Positions 33,869-46,645 are shown, numbered from the stretch's first letter. The stretch is DNA of 64,000 nucleotides from Jatrophihabitans endophyticus (GCF_900129455.1 NZ_FQVU01000001.1:992001-1056000); one strand, 5' to 3'. Numbers and translations are program-made. Notes: a model not told the origin generated them from the letters alone.

Positions 33869-34102
33869 ATGATGACGATGTACACCACCACCTGGTGCGG
33901 CTTCTGCGCGCGCCTCAAGGCCGGCCTCGCCCGCGAGGGCATCGGGTACGACGAGGTCGACATCGAGCGCGTCGACGGCGCGGCCGAGGTGGTCGAGAGC
34001 GCCAACGGCGGCAACCGCACCGTCCCCACCGTCGTGTTCGACGACGGCACCGCCCTCACCAACCCCTCCGTCGCCCAGGTGAAGGCCAAGCTCGCGGCGT
34101 GA
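33869..34102 (+). CDS. mrx1: mycoredoxin-1 (glutaredoxin-like)
   Basis: 77 residues from ATG 33869 (ATG 33872 also possible), with GAGGAG upstream. The active site is WCGFC (Cys10 and Cys13). RTVPTVVF is the glutaredoxin cis-Pro loop. The sequence agrees over nearly its whole length with M. tuberculosis Mrx1 (Rv3198A), including DEVDIE, NGGNRTVPTV and LTNPS. Mycoredoxin reduces proteins S-mycothiolated under oxidative stress, using mycothiol. The place next to uvrD2 is as in mycobacteria. It is the first gene of a run with the kinase-like and ABC genes, overlapped by GTGA. Confidence 0.93.
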   Translation: MMTMYTTTWCGFCARLKAGLAREGIGYDEVDIERVDGAAEVVESANGGNRTVPTVVFDDGTALTNPSVAQVKAKLAA

Positions 34103-34729
34103 GCCACCCGGCCACCGAGACCCCGCGGTGGCGGGCCCTCGCCCCCGATCGGCTCGTCGCCGAGCTGGCGCGGGCGCTCGCCACCGTCGACGGCACCGTG
34201 CGGGTCGCGTTCGACGGGCCGCCGGCGGCCCGACCCGAGACCCTCGCCGACGCCCTCGTCACCCCGCTGCAGGCGCTCGGCAGGCCGACCGTCCACCTGA
34301 GGTCGAACCTCTTCTGGCGCGATGCGTCGTTGCGGCTCGAGTACGGCCGGGAGGACGTCGAGTCCTACCTCGGCTGGCTGGACCACGGCGCGCTGCAGCG
34401 CGAGGTCCTCGCGCCGATCGTCGAGCGCGGCGAGTACCTGCCCTCGCTGCGCGACCCCGAGACCGATCGCTCCACCCACGCGGCGCCCGTCGCCGCGGCG
34501 CCGGGGACCGTCCTCCTGGTCAGCGGCGAGCTGCTGCTCGGGCTCGGGCTGCGCTTCGACCGCGTCGTCCATCTGACGATGTCGTCGGCCGCCCGCTCGC
34601 GGCACACCCCGCCGGAGTCGGCTTGGACGCTGCCCGCCTTCGACGAGTACGACGCCACGGTGCACCCGTGCGAGCTCGCCGACGTCGTCGTCAAGCTCGA
34701 CGACCCGTCCCACCCCGCGGTGCGCGGCC

Positions 34730-34737
<8 letters not shown>
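34099..34737 (+). CDS. uridine-kinase-like protein with degenerate P-loop
   Basis: 212 residues from GTG 34099, overlapping the mrx1 stop by four bases. The start VRVAFDGPPAARPETLADAL, then RPTVHLRSNLFWRDASLRLEYGREDVESYLGWLDHGALQREVLAP, follows the actinobacterial uridine kinase layout (beta-phosphate loop, then the substrate Asp/Arg-rich segment). The loop that should read GxxxxGK(S/T) reads GPPAARPETL, with no Gly-Lys. So it probably does not phosphorylate in the normal way. A pseudo-kinase or binding protein is possible, as is a damaged enzyme. It overlaps the ABC gene start by eight bases. Confidence 0.65.
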
Positions 34738-38521
<3,784 letters not shown>

Positions 38522-38589
38522 CGCCTGACCATGACCGAGGTAGCCGCCCACGGCCCGCCGTCAGGTCGGCACCGCACCACGTTCCGCCC

Positions 38590-38620
38590 GAGCCCGCTCC
38601 CGCCCCGCGGGGGCGGGCTC
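38590..38620. terminator. stem-loop between ABC gene and nudC
   Basis: GAGCCCGC (38590-38597) and GCGGGCTC (38613-38620) form an 8-bp stem with an inner GC-rich part. It is downstream of both converging genes and touches the last codon of nudC, so it can stop both transcripts. Confidence 0.5.
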
Positions 38621-39551
38621 AGTCCTCGTCGGCCAGCCAGCGGTCGATGAGGAAGCGCGAGATCGAGAAGTGCGGCGGGATGCCGCGCAGCCGCGCCCCG
38701 TCGCCCTCGAGCGGGGTGTGCAGGTCGTCGGTCCAGTCGGCGGCGCGGCGGACCTCGTCGCGGGTGAACCAGCCCGCCTCGGCCATCTCGACGGGGTCGA
38801 GCGTGAGGTCGGCGGCGCCGACGAGCCGTGCCTCGAAGCCGAGCATGAGCGACGCGGGGAACGGCCACGGCTGGCTCGCGACGTAACGCACGTCGGTGAC
38901 GCGGACGCCGACCTCCTCGAACACCTCGCGCGCGACGGCCTGCTCCAGCGACTCCCCCGGCTCCACGAAACCGGCGAGGGTGGAGAAGCGACCCGCGCCC
39001 CACTGGTGGCCGCGGCCGAGCAGGGCGAGCTCGCGCCCGGGCGAGTCGTCGGTGATCAGCATGATCACGGCCGGGTCGGTGCGGGGGAAGTGGTGGCTGC
39101 CGTCGACGGTGCAGATCCGGACCCAGCCCGACTGCTGCTCGTCGGTCGCCGCACCGCAGCGCGGGCAGTGACCGTGCCGCTGGTGCCACTGCTCCAGCCC
39201 GATCGCGGTGGCCAGCAGCGCGCCCTCGAGATCCGTGCTCACCGCGCCGATGTCGCGCAGCGTCTGCCAGCCGTCCGCGTCGGCGGGCGCCGGCGCGGTC
39301 ACCGCGAAGTACGGGACGTCGGCGACGACGCCGAGGAACCGGCGCGGACCGTCGGGCGCCGCGCCCGGATCGCGGAACTCGGCGCGACCGTCGCGTCCCA
39401 CCGGAGTGGCCGAGCGGGGGCTGACGACGACGACCCGCGACCGCGACCATGCCGCGGCGAGCCAGTCGTCGTCGGTGCGCCGGTGCGCGGCGCGGTCGAA
39501 GGCCGAGCGGGCCAGCGGCGGCGCCTCGGGGGTGTCCCCGGGACCGGTCAA
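38619..39551 (-). CDS. nudC: NAD(+) diphosphatase NudC (Nudix, zinc ribbon)
   Basis: 310 residues from TTG 39551, overlapping the upstream M16 stop as TTGA. GFVEPGESLEQAVAREVFEEVGV is a complete Nudix box, and SQPWPFPASLM is the pattern that marks NADH pyrophosphatases. A zinc-binding part has CPRCG; the second pair looks like C and His (ICTVDGSHH). It hydrolyses NAD(H) to NMN(H) and AMP, or removes NAD caps from RNA. By position it is Rv3199c. It is the last gene of an M16-M16-nudC chain and ends at the terminator 38590-38620. Confidence 0.92.
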   Translation of the reverse strand: MTGPGDTPEAPPLARSAFDRAAHRRTDDDWLAAAWSRSRVVVVSPRSATPVGRDGRAEFRDPGAAPDGPRRFLGVVADVPYFAVTAPAPADADGWQTLRDIGAVSTDLEGALLATAIGLEQWHQRHGHCPRCGAATDEQQSGWVRICTVDGSHHFPRTDPAVIMLITDDSPGRELALLGRGHQWGAGRFSTLAGFVEPGESLEQAVAREVFEEVGVRVTDVRYVASQPWPFPASLMLGFEARLVGAADLTLDPVEMAEAGWFTRDEVRRAADWTDDLHTPLEGDGARLRGIPPHFSISRFLIDRWLADED

Positions 39552-40876
39552 GACTCCCGCTCGATGTCGCCGAGCGCGGCGAGCGGTCCCGAGATCGACT
39601 CCGCGTCCCCCACCACCACCGACGTGAAGTGCGCCGGGGTGAAGAACTCGGCCGCGGCGGCGCTCACCTCGTCGACGGTGACCCGCTGCAGCCGCGCCGC
39701 GTGCTCCTTGATCCAGTCGAGCCCGAGCCCGAACGCCGAGAGCGCCGACAGCGTGGACGCGAGCCCCGCCTGCGTCGCGGTCGACAGGGCGAGCGTGCCG
39801 ACCGCGTACTGCCGCACCGACTCGACCTCGGCCGCGGTCACCGGCACGGTGGCGATGCGCCCGAGCTCGTACCAGGTCTCGAGCATGGCCGGCGCGGTGA
39901 CCTCGGTGGCGACCTCGGCCTCGAGGGTCAGCGTGGCGCCGAGCGTGTGCTGCTCCAGGCGGCTGTGCGGGCCGTAGGTGTAGCCCTTGTCCTCACGGAT
40001 GTTCTCGGTCCAGCGTGACGAGAAGTAGCCACCGAAGACCAGGTTGGCCAGCTGCAGGGCGGCGAAGCGGGGGTCGTCGCGGGTGACCCCGGCGCGTCCC
40101 ATCCGCAGCGACGTCTGCACCGAGCCGGGCCGGTCGACGACGAGCAGCGGACCGCCGGGCGGCGTCGGGAGCGCCCGGACCCGGGTGGACGGCGCGTCGC
40201 CCGTCCAGTCGGCCAGGACCTCCTGCGCGAAACCGACCATTCGGTCGGGTGTGACGTCGCCGACGAGCACGAGCGCGGCGCCGCCCGGACGGACGAACGA
40301 CCGGTGCAGCGAGCGGAGCTGGGCGGGCGTGACGGCGGCGACGTCGTCGGGCTGCGGCAGGTCGACGGCGTACGGGTGGTCGCCCCACATCCGCCACGAC
40401 AGCGCCTCGGCGGCCACCACGCCCGCGCGGGCGCGAGCCATGGTCAGGCGTTCGACGAGGCGCGCCCGCTCGGTGTCGACCTCGGCCGTGTCGAACGCGG
40501 GCGCCTGCACCACCGACGCGACGACCTCGAGCAGCGGGCGCAGATTGGTGGCGAGCGCGTTGCCGCCCACCACGAGGCGGTCGGCGTCGACCGAGACCGA
40601 GACGTCGGCACCGAGGCCCTGCAGCGCCTCGGCCAGGCCGATGCGGTCGAGCTCGCCGGCCCCGGTGAGCAGGGTGTCGGACAGCAGGGTGGCCCGGGCC
40701 GGGTGACCGGCGCGCGCCGAGAGGAACGGCAGCCGCAGCCGGAGCTCGACGAGGGGCACGCCCGGCTTGCGGACGGCCACCACCCGCAGCCCGTTGGGCA
40801 GCGTTGCCTCGGCACTGCGCAGCGCGCGGGCGGCGCGCGGCTTGGTCAGCGCCGGGACGGTCGTGGGGGCGGTCAC
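39548..40876 (-). CDS. M16-family metalloprotease homologue, non-catalytic partner
   Basis: 442 residues from GTG 40876, overlapping the M16 gene upstream by GTGA. The fold is clear (PNGLRVVAVRKPGVPLVELRL; RPGSVQTSLRMG; FGGYFSSRWTENIREDKGYTYG), but the place of the HxxEH zinc motif reads LLSDTLLTGAG, so this chain has no metal site. It has the Arg/Tyr substrate-binding segment. The pair thus resembles the inactive and active halves of mitochondrial processing peptidase and bacterial M16 heterodimers. Peptidase activity of the complex is inferred. Cytosolic unless exported; no signal peptide. Confidence 0.88.
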   Translation of the reverse strand: MTAPTTVPALTKPRAARALRSAEATLPNGLRVVAVRKPGVPLVELRLRLPFLSARAGHPARATLLSDTLLTGAGELDRIGLAEALQGLGADVSVSVDADRLVVGGNALATNLRPLLEVVASVVQAPAFDTAEVDTERARLVERLTMARARAGVVAAEALSWRMWGDHPYAVDLPQPDDVAAVTPAQLRSLHRSFVRPGGAALVLVGDVTPDRMVGFAQEVLADWTGDAPSTRVRALPTPPGGPLLVVDRPGSVQTSLRMGRAGVTRDDPRFAALQLANLVFGGYFSSRWTENIREDKGYTYGPHSRLEQHTLGATLTLEAEVATEVTAPAMLETWYELGRIATVPVTAAEVESVRQYAVGTLALSTATQAGLASTLSALSAFGLGLDWIKEHAARLQRVTVDEVSAAAAEFFTPAHFTSVVVGDAESISGPLAALGDIERES

Positions 40877-42189
40877 TTGGCACCTCCGGCCACGAGTTCC
40901 AGTACGGCTCGCCGTTGCGGCGTGAGTTCGCGCGCGGCGGCGCGGACGTCGTCGACGGTCACCGCGCCCAGCCGGCCGGGCAGCTCGGCAATCAGTTCGG
41001 CGCGCCCGTGCACGAGCTCGAACTTCGCGAACTCGAGGGTGCGCGAGATGACGGCGTCCATGTCGCGCAGCAGGACGCTCACCAGTCGCGTCCGCACGCG
41101 GTCGAGCTCGCCGGGCTCCAGACCGTCGTCGGCGATGCGGGCGAGCTCCTCGTCGAGGCCGCGCAGGATGGCGTCGAGCGCGCCGGCGTCGGCGTAGTGC
41201 GCGCTGATCGTCACCGTCGTGGGGTCGCGCTCGTCGAAGGGGTCGCCGAACTCGCCCACGTAGGCCGAGATGTCGGTGACGAGGTGGTCGCGCTGGACGA
41301 GGCGGCGGCGCAGCCGCGAGGCGTCGCCGTCGCTGAGCACCTCGCACAGCAGCAGCGTGGCGAGCAGTCCGTCGAGGTCGCCGACGGGGTCGGCGAGGCG
41401 GTAGCCGATCGCGACCGCAGGGATCGGCGCGTGCGCGTCGTGGTGGGTCTCGCGCCGCTCGGCCGACAGCGGCGGCTCGGCGAAGCTCGGCCGCGTGGGC
41501 GCCGGGCGCGCGGCGATCGCGGCGAAGTGGCGCTCGACCAGGCCGAGCGTGGCGTCGACGTCGAGGTCGCCGGCAACGGCGAGCACCGCGTTGGCCGGCG
41601 CGTAGTAGCGGTCGAAGAAGTCGGCGGCGTCGTCGACGGTCGCGCTCTCGAGATCCTCGAAACCGCCGTAGCCGTCGTGCGAGTTGGCGAACGTGTCGAA
41701 CAGGACCGCAGGCAGGTGGATCCACGGGAAGCCGCCGTAGGGGCGGTTCATCACGTTGACCCGGATCTCGTTCTTGACGACCTCGAGCTGGTTGGCGAGG
41801 TTCTCGGCGGTGATGCGCGGGCTGCGCATGCGATCGGCCTCGAGGAACAGGCCGCGTTCGAGCGCGTTGGACGGCAGCGCCTCGAAGTAGTTCGTGTAGT
41901 CGAAGTGCGTGCTGCCGTTGAACGTGCCGCCGCTGGACTGCACGTAGCGGAAGTGCTCGAGCTTCTCGAGGTTCGCCGAGCCCTGGAACATCAGGTGCTC
42001 GAACAGGTGCGCGAAGCCGGTGCGCCCCTCGGGCTCCGAGCGGATGCCGACGTCGTAGAGGACGGCCACCCCGACCACGGGGGCGCTGCGGTCGGGCGCG
42101 ACGACGACGCGCAGGCCGTTGTCGAGCGTGTGGTGCGTGAGATCGAACGTCGGCGACGGCAGTTTCCTCGGACGCGGCACGTGGTTCAC
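40873..42189 (-). CDS. M16-family zinc metalloprotease, catalytic partner
   Basis: 438 residues from GTG 42189. HLFEH at 61-65 is the inverted zinc motif and Glu141 (VVKNEIR), 76 residues further, is the third ligand at the family distance. The next gene encodes the inactive-looking partner with a four-base overlap, so the two should be made in equal amounts and form a dimer. Likely substrates are short peptides or signal/transit-like peptides. The upstream neighbour is vapC, whose stop is one base before this start, so all of this could be co-transcribed with vapBC. Confidence 0.92.
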   Translation of the reverse strand: MNHVPRPRKLPSPTFDLTHHTLDNGLRVVVAPDRSAPVVGVAVLYDVGIRSEPEGRTGFAHLFEHLMFQGSANLEKLEHFRYVQSSGGTFNGSTHFDYTNYFEALPSNALERGLFLEADRMRSPRITAENLANQLEVVKNEIRVNVMNRPYGGFPWIHLPAVLFDTFANSHDGYGGFEDLESATVDDAADFFDRYYAPANAVLAVAGDLDVDATLGLVERHFAAIAARPAPTRPSFAEPPLSAERRETHHDAHAPIPAVAIGYRLADPVGDLDGLLATLLLCEVLSDGDASRLRRRLVQRDHLVTDISAYVGEFGDPFDERDPTTVTISAHYADAGALDAILRGLDEELARIADDGLEPGELDRVRTRLVSVLLRDMDAVISRTLEFAKFELVHGRAELIAELPGRLGAVTVDDVRAAARELTPQRRAVLELVAGGAK

Positions 42190-42190
42190 C

Positions 42191-42589
42191 CTACGGACCG
42201 GCGAGCGCGCTGCGAATGCCGGTGTGGACGAAGTCGTCGCCCTTGTAGAGCAGCCGCTCGCCGGTCTCGACGGCCAGGGCGTAGGAGAAACAGTCGCCGA
42301 AGTTCAACTGGGCGCGATGCCCGGAGCCCTTGCCGAATTCGCGATACGCCTGCCGGGCGACGCGCGCCTGGGACGGCGTCACGGTGACGACCCCGGTCTT
42401 CGTCCGCTGCAGCAATTCGTCGAGTTGGGCGGACAGGACCGGATCGCGTCGGCTGTCGATGACGATGGCCGCTTCGAGGTAGCCCGCGGCGGACAGCGTG
42501 GAGGTCTGCGTACGCAACGCGACGAGCAGTTCCGAGGCGTCGGGTTCGGACGTCAGGACCGCAACGAGCGCGGAGGGGTCGACGATCAT
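42191..42589 (-). CDS. vapC: VapC-type PIN-domain ribonuclease toxin
   Basis: 132 residues from ATG 42589, which overlaps the vapB stop (ATGA). The acidic metal ligands are visible: Asp in IVDPSAL, Glu in GYLEAAIV, Asp in NFGDCFSYALA and Asp in LYKGDDF. PIN toxins cut tRNA or rRNA. It is the type paired with Rv0623-like (PSK) antitoxins. The target is not predictable. It is followed by the M16 gene at a one-base gap. Confidence 0.9.
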   Translation of the reverse strand: MIVDPSALVAVLTSEPDASELLVALRTQTSTLSAAGYLEAAIVIDSRRDPVLSAQLDELLQRTKTGVVTVTPSQARVARQAYREFGKGSGHRAQLNFGDCFSYALAVETGERLLYKGDDFVHTGIRSALAGP

Positions 42590-42846
42590 GCGGGCAGCCC
42601 CGTCTCGGGGTCGTACAGATCCTCGGCCGTGAACGGTGGCTCGGTGGAATCGCGCCACCGTCGCTGCATGTCACGGACCAGGGAGTCGAGTTCGGCGTCG
42701 CGCTGCTGCTCGGACTCGTGGTCGGAGAGCTCGTCGAGGTAGCGCCGCAGCGCGACCTCGACGACGCTCGTCTGCGACCGGCCGGTACGTCGCGCGGCCT
42801 CGCGAACGAGCTCGTGAACCGTCTCGTTCTTGATGTTCAGGCTCAT
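42586..42846 (-). CDS. vapB: VapB antitoxin (PSK / Rv0623-like)
   Basis: 86 residues from ATG 42846. MSLNIKNETVHELVREAARRTG and SQTSVVEVALRRYL form the N-terminal DNA-binding part, and the acidic C-terminal part (DLYDPETGLPA) should block the VapC active site. It overlaps vapC by ATGA. A perfect inverted repeat directly before the ATG (42847-42881) is a clear autoregulatory operator. Confidence 0.9.
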   Translation of the reverse strand: MSLNIKNETVHELVREAARRTGRSQTSVVEVALRRYLDELSDHESEQQRDAELDSLVRDMQRRWRDSTEPPFTAEDLYDPETGLPA

Positions 42847-42881
42847 GGTGGAACGGTACCGCGGTGTTCTACCGTTCCACC
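42847..42881. promoter_or_regulatory. perfect 12-bp inverted repeat operator upstream of vapB
   Basis: GGTGGAACGGTA (42847-42858), 11 bases, TACCGTTCCACC (42870-42881) is a perfect inverted repeat that adjoins the vapB ATG. Arm centres are 23 bases apart, about two helical turns, as suits two VapB dimers in a VapBC complex. It also lies five bases past the lipoprotein stop. Confidence 0.8.
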
Positions 42882-42887
42882 CGTCGC

Positions 42888-43610
42888 TCAGGCGTCCACC
42901 CGGATCGAGGAGATCACGCCGTCGACCTTCGACCACAGCTGCTTGGCGAGGTCCGGGATCGAGGCGTACCAGAGCGTGTACCGCGAGCCGACGGCGATGA
43001 CGAGCAGCCAGCGCTTCTCGGTCCGCACCTTCGTACCCCGGCTCTGCGCGTACGTCCGACTCAGCGTCACCGTGTCGGTGGTCAGGTAGGCACGGTGCCC
43101 GTCGACGGTCAGGTACTTCGCGCCGTCGAGGTGCACGCTCGGTGACGTCCCGTACGACCCCGACTCGATCATGTCGGCGCGGACGTCGCTCGAGATGGCC
43201 GGCGGCGAGGTCGCGCTGCCGAGGTAGGCCGTCGCGCCGGTGTCGAGCGACCATCCCGTGGCGGCCTCGACGGTCTTGACCATCGTCGTCGGGAACGTCG
43301 GGTTGACGCTGAACCGCATGCCGGTCGTGATGCAGCGGAACGACAACGCCGCATTGGGGAACGAGACGTCCGGGCAGGTGAGGTCGACCGACGCCCCGCT
43401 CGGGCCGGACGTCGGCGCCGACGTCGGCGGGGCGGATGTCGACGAACCGGGGGTCGACGGCGTCGACGCACCCGACGAGGACGGGAAGTCGGTGGGCGCG
43501 GTGCTCCCACCGACCGTCCCCTGCCCGTCGACGACCGCCCCGCAGCCGGCCAGCAGCAGGCCGGTCAGCACCACGGCCCCGACGATCGGGACGAACCGCA
43601 CGCGCGTCAT
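42888..43610 (-). CDS. secreted lipoprotein, unknown function
   Basis: 240 residues from ATG 43610, with GGAGG six bases before it. The lipobox LLLAGC puts the lipidated Cys at residue 23. A Ser/Thr/Pro linker of about 50 residues precedes a globular domain with two Cys (LTCPDV and FRCITTG) and FSVNPTFPTT, AYLTTDTVTLSRTYA and WYASIPDLAKQLWSKVD. I do not recognise the domain. It might be a substrate-binding or envelope-stress protein. It is on the same strand as the M20 gene, whose stop is 24 bases upstream, so both can be one transcript. Confidence 0.78.
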   Translation of the reverse strand: MTRVRFVPIVGAVVLTGLLLAGCGAVVDGQGTVGGSTAPTDFPSSSGASTPSTPGSSTSAPPTSAPTSGPSGASVDLTCPDVSFPNAALSFRCITTGMRFSVNPTFPTTMVKTVEAATGWSLDTGATAYLGSATSPPAISSDVRADMIESGSYGTSPSVHLDGAKYLTVDGHRAYLTTDTVTLSRTYAQSRGTKVRTEKRWLLVIAVGSRYTLWYASIPDLAKQLWSKVDGVISSIRVDA

Positions 43611-43634
43611 CGTCGTCCTCCAGCCGGGGTCGCG

Positions 43635-45053
43635 TCAGCCGCGCAGGGCGTCGCGACCGGTGGCGGCGAGGCCCGACCAGAGCAACGCCGCGGCCTCGGC
43701 ACCCTTGTGCAGCATCGGCAGCGACACCTTCTCGTTGGGGGCGTGGATCTGGTCGTCGGGCAGGCCCACACCGAGGAAGACCAGCGGTGCGCCGAGCGCC
43801 TGCTGCAGCGCCGCCTCGGGGCCGCTGCCGCCCTCGCGGGTCGGCAGCACCTCCGCACCGTCGAAGGCGGCCGAGATCGCGTCCGTGAGCGCGCCGTAGG
43901 CCGGGGTGTCGAGCGGGACGAGGCAGGGCCGCACGCCGGCGCCCTCCCACGCGACCCGGGCCTCGATGCCGTCGGCCGTGTGCTCGGCGACGAAGCGCTC
44001 GAACCCGGCGGCGACGCGGGCCGGGTCCTGGTCGGCGACGAGGCGGAAGCTGACCTTCGCGAAGGCGTCACTCGGGACGATCGTCTTGTGGCCGTCGCCC
44101 TGGTAGCCGCCGCCGATGCCGTTGACCTCCGCGGTGGGGCGCGCGCCGAGCCGTTCGAGGGTGCTGAAGCCGGCCTCGCCGTGCGTGGCACGCGACTGCG
44201 CGACCCGCAGGAACGCCTCGTCGCCGCCGGGCACCTTGGCGAACAGGGCCCGCTCGGTGTCGGTCAGCTCGACGACGTCGTCGTAGAACCCGGGCACCTG
44301 CACGCGACCCTCGTCGTCGTGCAGGGCGGCGACGAGCCGGCCGATCTCGGTGGCGGGGTTGGGGACGGCGCCGCCGAACTGGCCCGAGTGCAGATCGAGG
44401 TCGGGGCCGTGGAGCGTGACGGTGGCGGCGACGAGGCCGCGCATGCCGGTGACCGCGCTGGGGACGTCCGGCGCGATCATGCCGGTGTCGGTGACGACGC
44501 ACACGTCGCACGCGAGCTTGTCGGCGTGGGAGGCGAGCAGCTCCTCGAAGTGCGGCGAGCCGGACTCCTCCTCCCCCTCGATGATGAACCTCAAGGTGAC
44601 CTTCGGGCTCGTACGCCCGGTCGCGGCCAGGTGGGCACGGACGCCGAGCAGGTGGAAGAGCAGCTGGCCCTTGTCGTCGGACGCGCCGCGGGCGCGCAGG
44701 ACGTCGCCGTCGACCGTCGGGTCGAAGGGGTCGGTGTGCCAGAGCTCCAGCGGGTCGACCGGCTGGACGTCGTGGTGGCCGTACACGAGCACGACCGGTG
44801 CGTCCGGGTCGTCGCTGCGCCACTCGGCGTAGACGGCCGGCAGCCAGGGGCCGTCGTCGAGCAGCTCGACGGTCGGGAACCCCGTCCGGCGCGCGGCCTC
44901 GGCGAACCACTCGGCGCTACGACGGACGTCGGCGTGCCGGTCGGGCTGGGCGCTGATGCCCGGGATGCGCAGCCAGGCGTCGAGGTCGGCGTGGAGTTCG
45001 TCACGGTGCGCGAGGACGTACTCGCGCTCGCCGCTTCGCTGGGTGCTCGTCAC
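43635..45053 (-). CDS. M20-family dipeptidase/carboxypeptidase
   Basis: 472 residues from GTG 45053. VVLVYGHHDVQPVDP holds the first zinc-ligand His and Asp, GASDDKGQLL the bridging Asp, IEGEEESGS the general base Glu and next ligand Glu, then DTGM. SGQFGGAVPNPATE and HAPNEKVSLPML complete the di-zinc site (CPG2/PepV/CNDP-like). A dimerisation domain is inserted in the middle. It hydrolyses dipeptides or acylated amino acids in the cytosol. TAGGGT about nine bases before the start looks like a -10 box, so the mRNA may be leaderless. It is divergent from an MFS gene. Confidence 0.9.
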   Translation of the reverse strand: MTSTQRSGEREYVLAHRDELHADLDAWLRIPGISAQPDRHADVRRSAEWFAEAARRTGFPTVELLDDGPWLPAVYAEWRSDDPDAPVVLVYGHHDVQPVDPLELWHTDPFDPTVDGDVLRARGASDDKGQLLFHLLGVRAHLAATGRTSPKVTLRFIIEGEEESGSPHFEELLASHADKLACDVCVVTDTGMIAPDVPSAVTGMRGLVAATVTLHGPDLDLHSGQFGGAVPNPATEIGRLVAALHDDEGRVQVPGFYDDVVELTDTERALFAKVPGGDEAFLRVAQSRATHGEAGFSTLERLGARPTAEVNGIGGGYQGDGHKTIVPSDAFAKVSFRLVADQDPARVAAGFERFVAEHTADGIEARVAWEGAGVRPCLVPLDTPAYGALTDAISAAFDGAEVLPTREGGSGPEAALQQALGAPLVFLGVGLPDDQIHAPNEKVSLPMLHKGAEAAALLWSGLAATGRDALRG

Positions 45054-45124
45054 GGTTCGACCCTAACCGTCCCCACCAGCGGGGCGGCGGTCTAGCACCG
45101 GCGACGGCGGGGTACGGCGTACTG

Positions 45125-46639
45125 GTGAGTTCCGACGATTCCGCGCCCGACCCGAACCGGTGGCGGGCGCTCGCCGTCTGCCTGGTCGGCGGCTTCATGG
45201 TGCTGCTCGACGTCTCGATCGTGAACGTCGCGCTGCCCTCCATCCGCACCGGCCTCGGTGCCGACCAGAGCGAGCTGCAGTGGGTGCTGTCCGGGTACGC
45301 GCTGACCTTCGGGCTGCTGCTGGTCCCGGCGGGCCGCGTGGGCGACCTGCGCGGTCGACGGACCGTCTTCGTCATCGCGCTGGGCCTGTTCACGCTGGCC
45401 AGCGCGGTGTGCGGCGCCGCCCCGAACGCGCTGGTCCTCGTGTTCGCGCGGCTCGCACAGGGGCTCGCCGGCGGCACGCTCACCCCGCAGATCAGCGCGC
45501 TCATCCAGGAGCTGTTCCAGGGCAAGGAGCGGGCGAAGGCGTTCGGCCTGTTCGGCAGCGTGGTGGGGATCTCGACGGCGATCGGACCGTTGCTCGGCGG
45601 TGCGCTCATCGAGCTGTTCGGCACCGAGCACGGCTGGCGGGCCGTGTTCTTCGTCAACATCCCGGTGGGCCTGGTCGCCATGCCGATCGCCTGGCGCATC
45701 CTGCCCCGGCCGTCGGCGGACCGGGAGCGGCGTCGCCACGACCTCGACCTCGTCGGCGTCGTCCTGCTCGGCCTCGGCGCGGTCGTGCTGCTGCTGCCCT
45801 TCGTGCAGGAGCAGACCTGGAAGGGGCAGACGAAGTGGCTGCTGGTCCCCGCCGCGGCCCTGCTGCTCGCCGCGTTCGTGCTGTGGGACCTGCGCTACAA
45901 GAAGCGCGGCAAGGAGCCGCTCGTCGACCTCGAACTGTTCAAGCTGCGCTCGTACAGCGTGGGCGTGGGGTTGATCTCGCTGTACTTCGCCGGGTTCACG
46001 CCGCTGTTCTTCGTCTTCACCCTGTACCTGCAGACGGGGCAGCAGTACTCGGCGCTGCTCGCCGGTCTCGCGATCGTCCCGTTCGCCGCTGGGTCGGGCG
46101 TCGCCGCGGCCATCGGCGGCCGCTGGGTGAACCGGCTGGGTCGCAAGGTCGTCGTGCTGGGCCTCGTGCTCGTCGTCGCCGGCTTCGTCGGCGCGTTCTA
46201 CGCCTCCCGCCTCTACCCCGACGACGGGACCGGCCTCGCGACGCTCGCGCCGTTGCTGGTCGCCGGCTTCGGCAACGGCTTCGTCATCTCCCCGAACCAG
46301 ACCTTGACGCTGGCCGACGTCCCGGTGCGGTACGCGGGAACGGCGGGTGGCCTGCTGCAGACCGGACAGCGCATCGGCTCGGCGGTGGGCATCGCCGCCG
46401 CCGGCTCGACGTTCTTCGCCCACCTGGTGAGCAGCCGGGGCGACTACGCGGCGTCGTTCCGGATCGGGCTGCTGGTGGCGCTGCTGTTCGTCGTCGCCGC
46501 GCTGCTGGTGGCGTTGGCCGATCTGGTCACGGGTCGCCGGACGGAGCACACCCAGCACACCCACCACGGCGAGCATCGCCTCGCCGACGCCGACGACGAC
46601 GCCTACCGGCCCGTCGAGATCGAGGCGCTCGGCAGCTGA
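45125..46639 (+). CDS. MFS drug exporter, DHA2 family (14 TMS)
   Basis: 504 residues from GTG 45125. RALAVCLVGGFMVLLDVSIVNVALPSI is the first helix with the motif D1 of DHA2 exporters; AGRVGDLRGRRTVFVIA is motif A. About fourteen helices are present. The C-terminal tail has His-rich repeats (EHTQHTHHGEH), unusual and possibly metal-binding. The gene is divergent from M20 (71-bp gap) and convergent with PucR, only six bases apart. Substrate unknown. Confidence 0.9.
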   Translation: MSSDDSAPDPNRWRALAVCLVGGFMVLLDVSIVNVALPSIRTGLGADQSELQWVLSGYALTFGLLLVPAGRVGDLRGRRTVFVIALGLFTLASAVCGAAPNALVLVFARLAQGLAGGTLTPQISALIQELFQGKERAKAFGLFGSVVGISTAIGPLLGGALIELFGTEHGWRAVFFVNIPVGLVAMPIAWRILPRPSADRERRRHDLDLVGVVLLGLGAVVLLLPFVQEQTWKGQTKWLLVPAAALLLAAFVLWDLRYKKRGKEPLVDLELFKLRSYSVGVGLISLYFAGFTPLFFVFTLYLQTGQQYSALLAGLAIVPFAAGSGVAAAIGGRWVNRLGRKVVVLGLVLVVAGFVGAFYASRLYPDDGTGLATLAPLLVAGFGNGFVISPNQTLTLADVPVRYAGTAGGLLQTGQRIGSAVGIAAAGSTFFAHLVSSRGDYAASFRIGLLVALLFVVAALLVALADLVTGRRTEHTQHTHHGEHRLADADDDAYRPVEIEALGS

Positions 46640-46645
46640 GACCGC

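Noticed and set aside
39548-41725. A 725-residue M16 protein by fusing both M16 frames
   Set aside because: The upstream part of that frame is out of register with the catalytic M16 gene. The GTG at 40876 overlapping the previous stop explains two separate chains.
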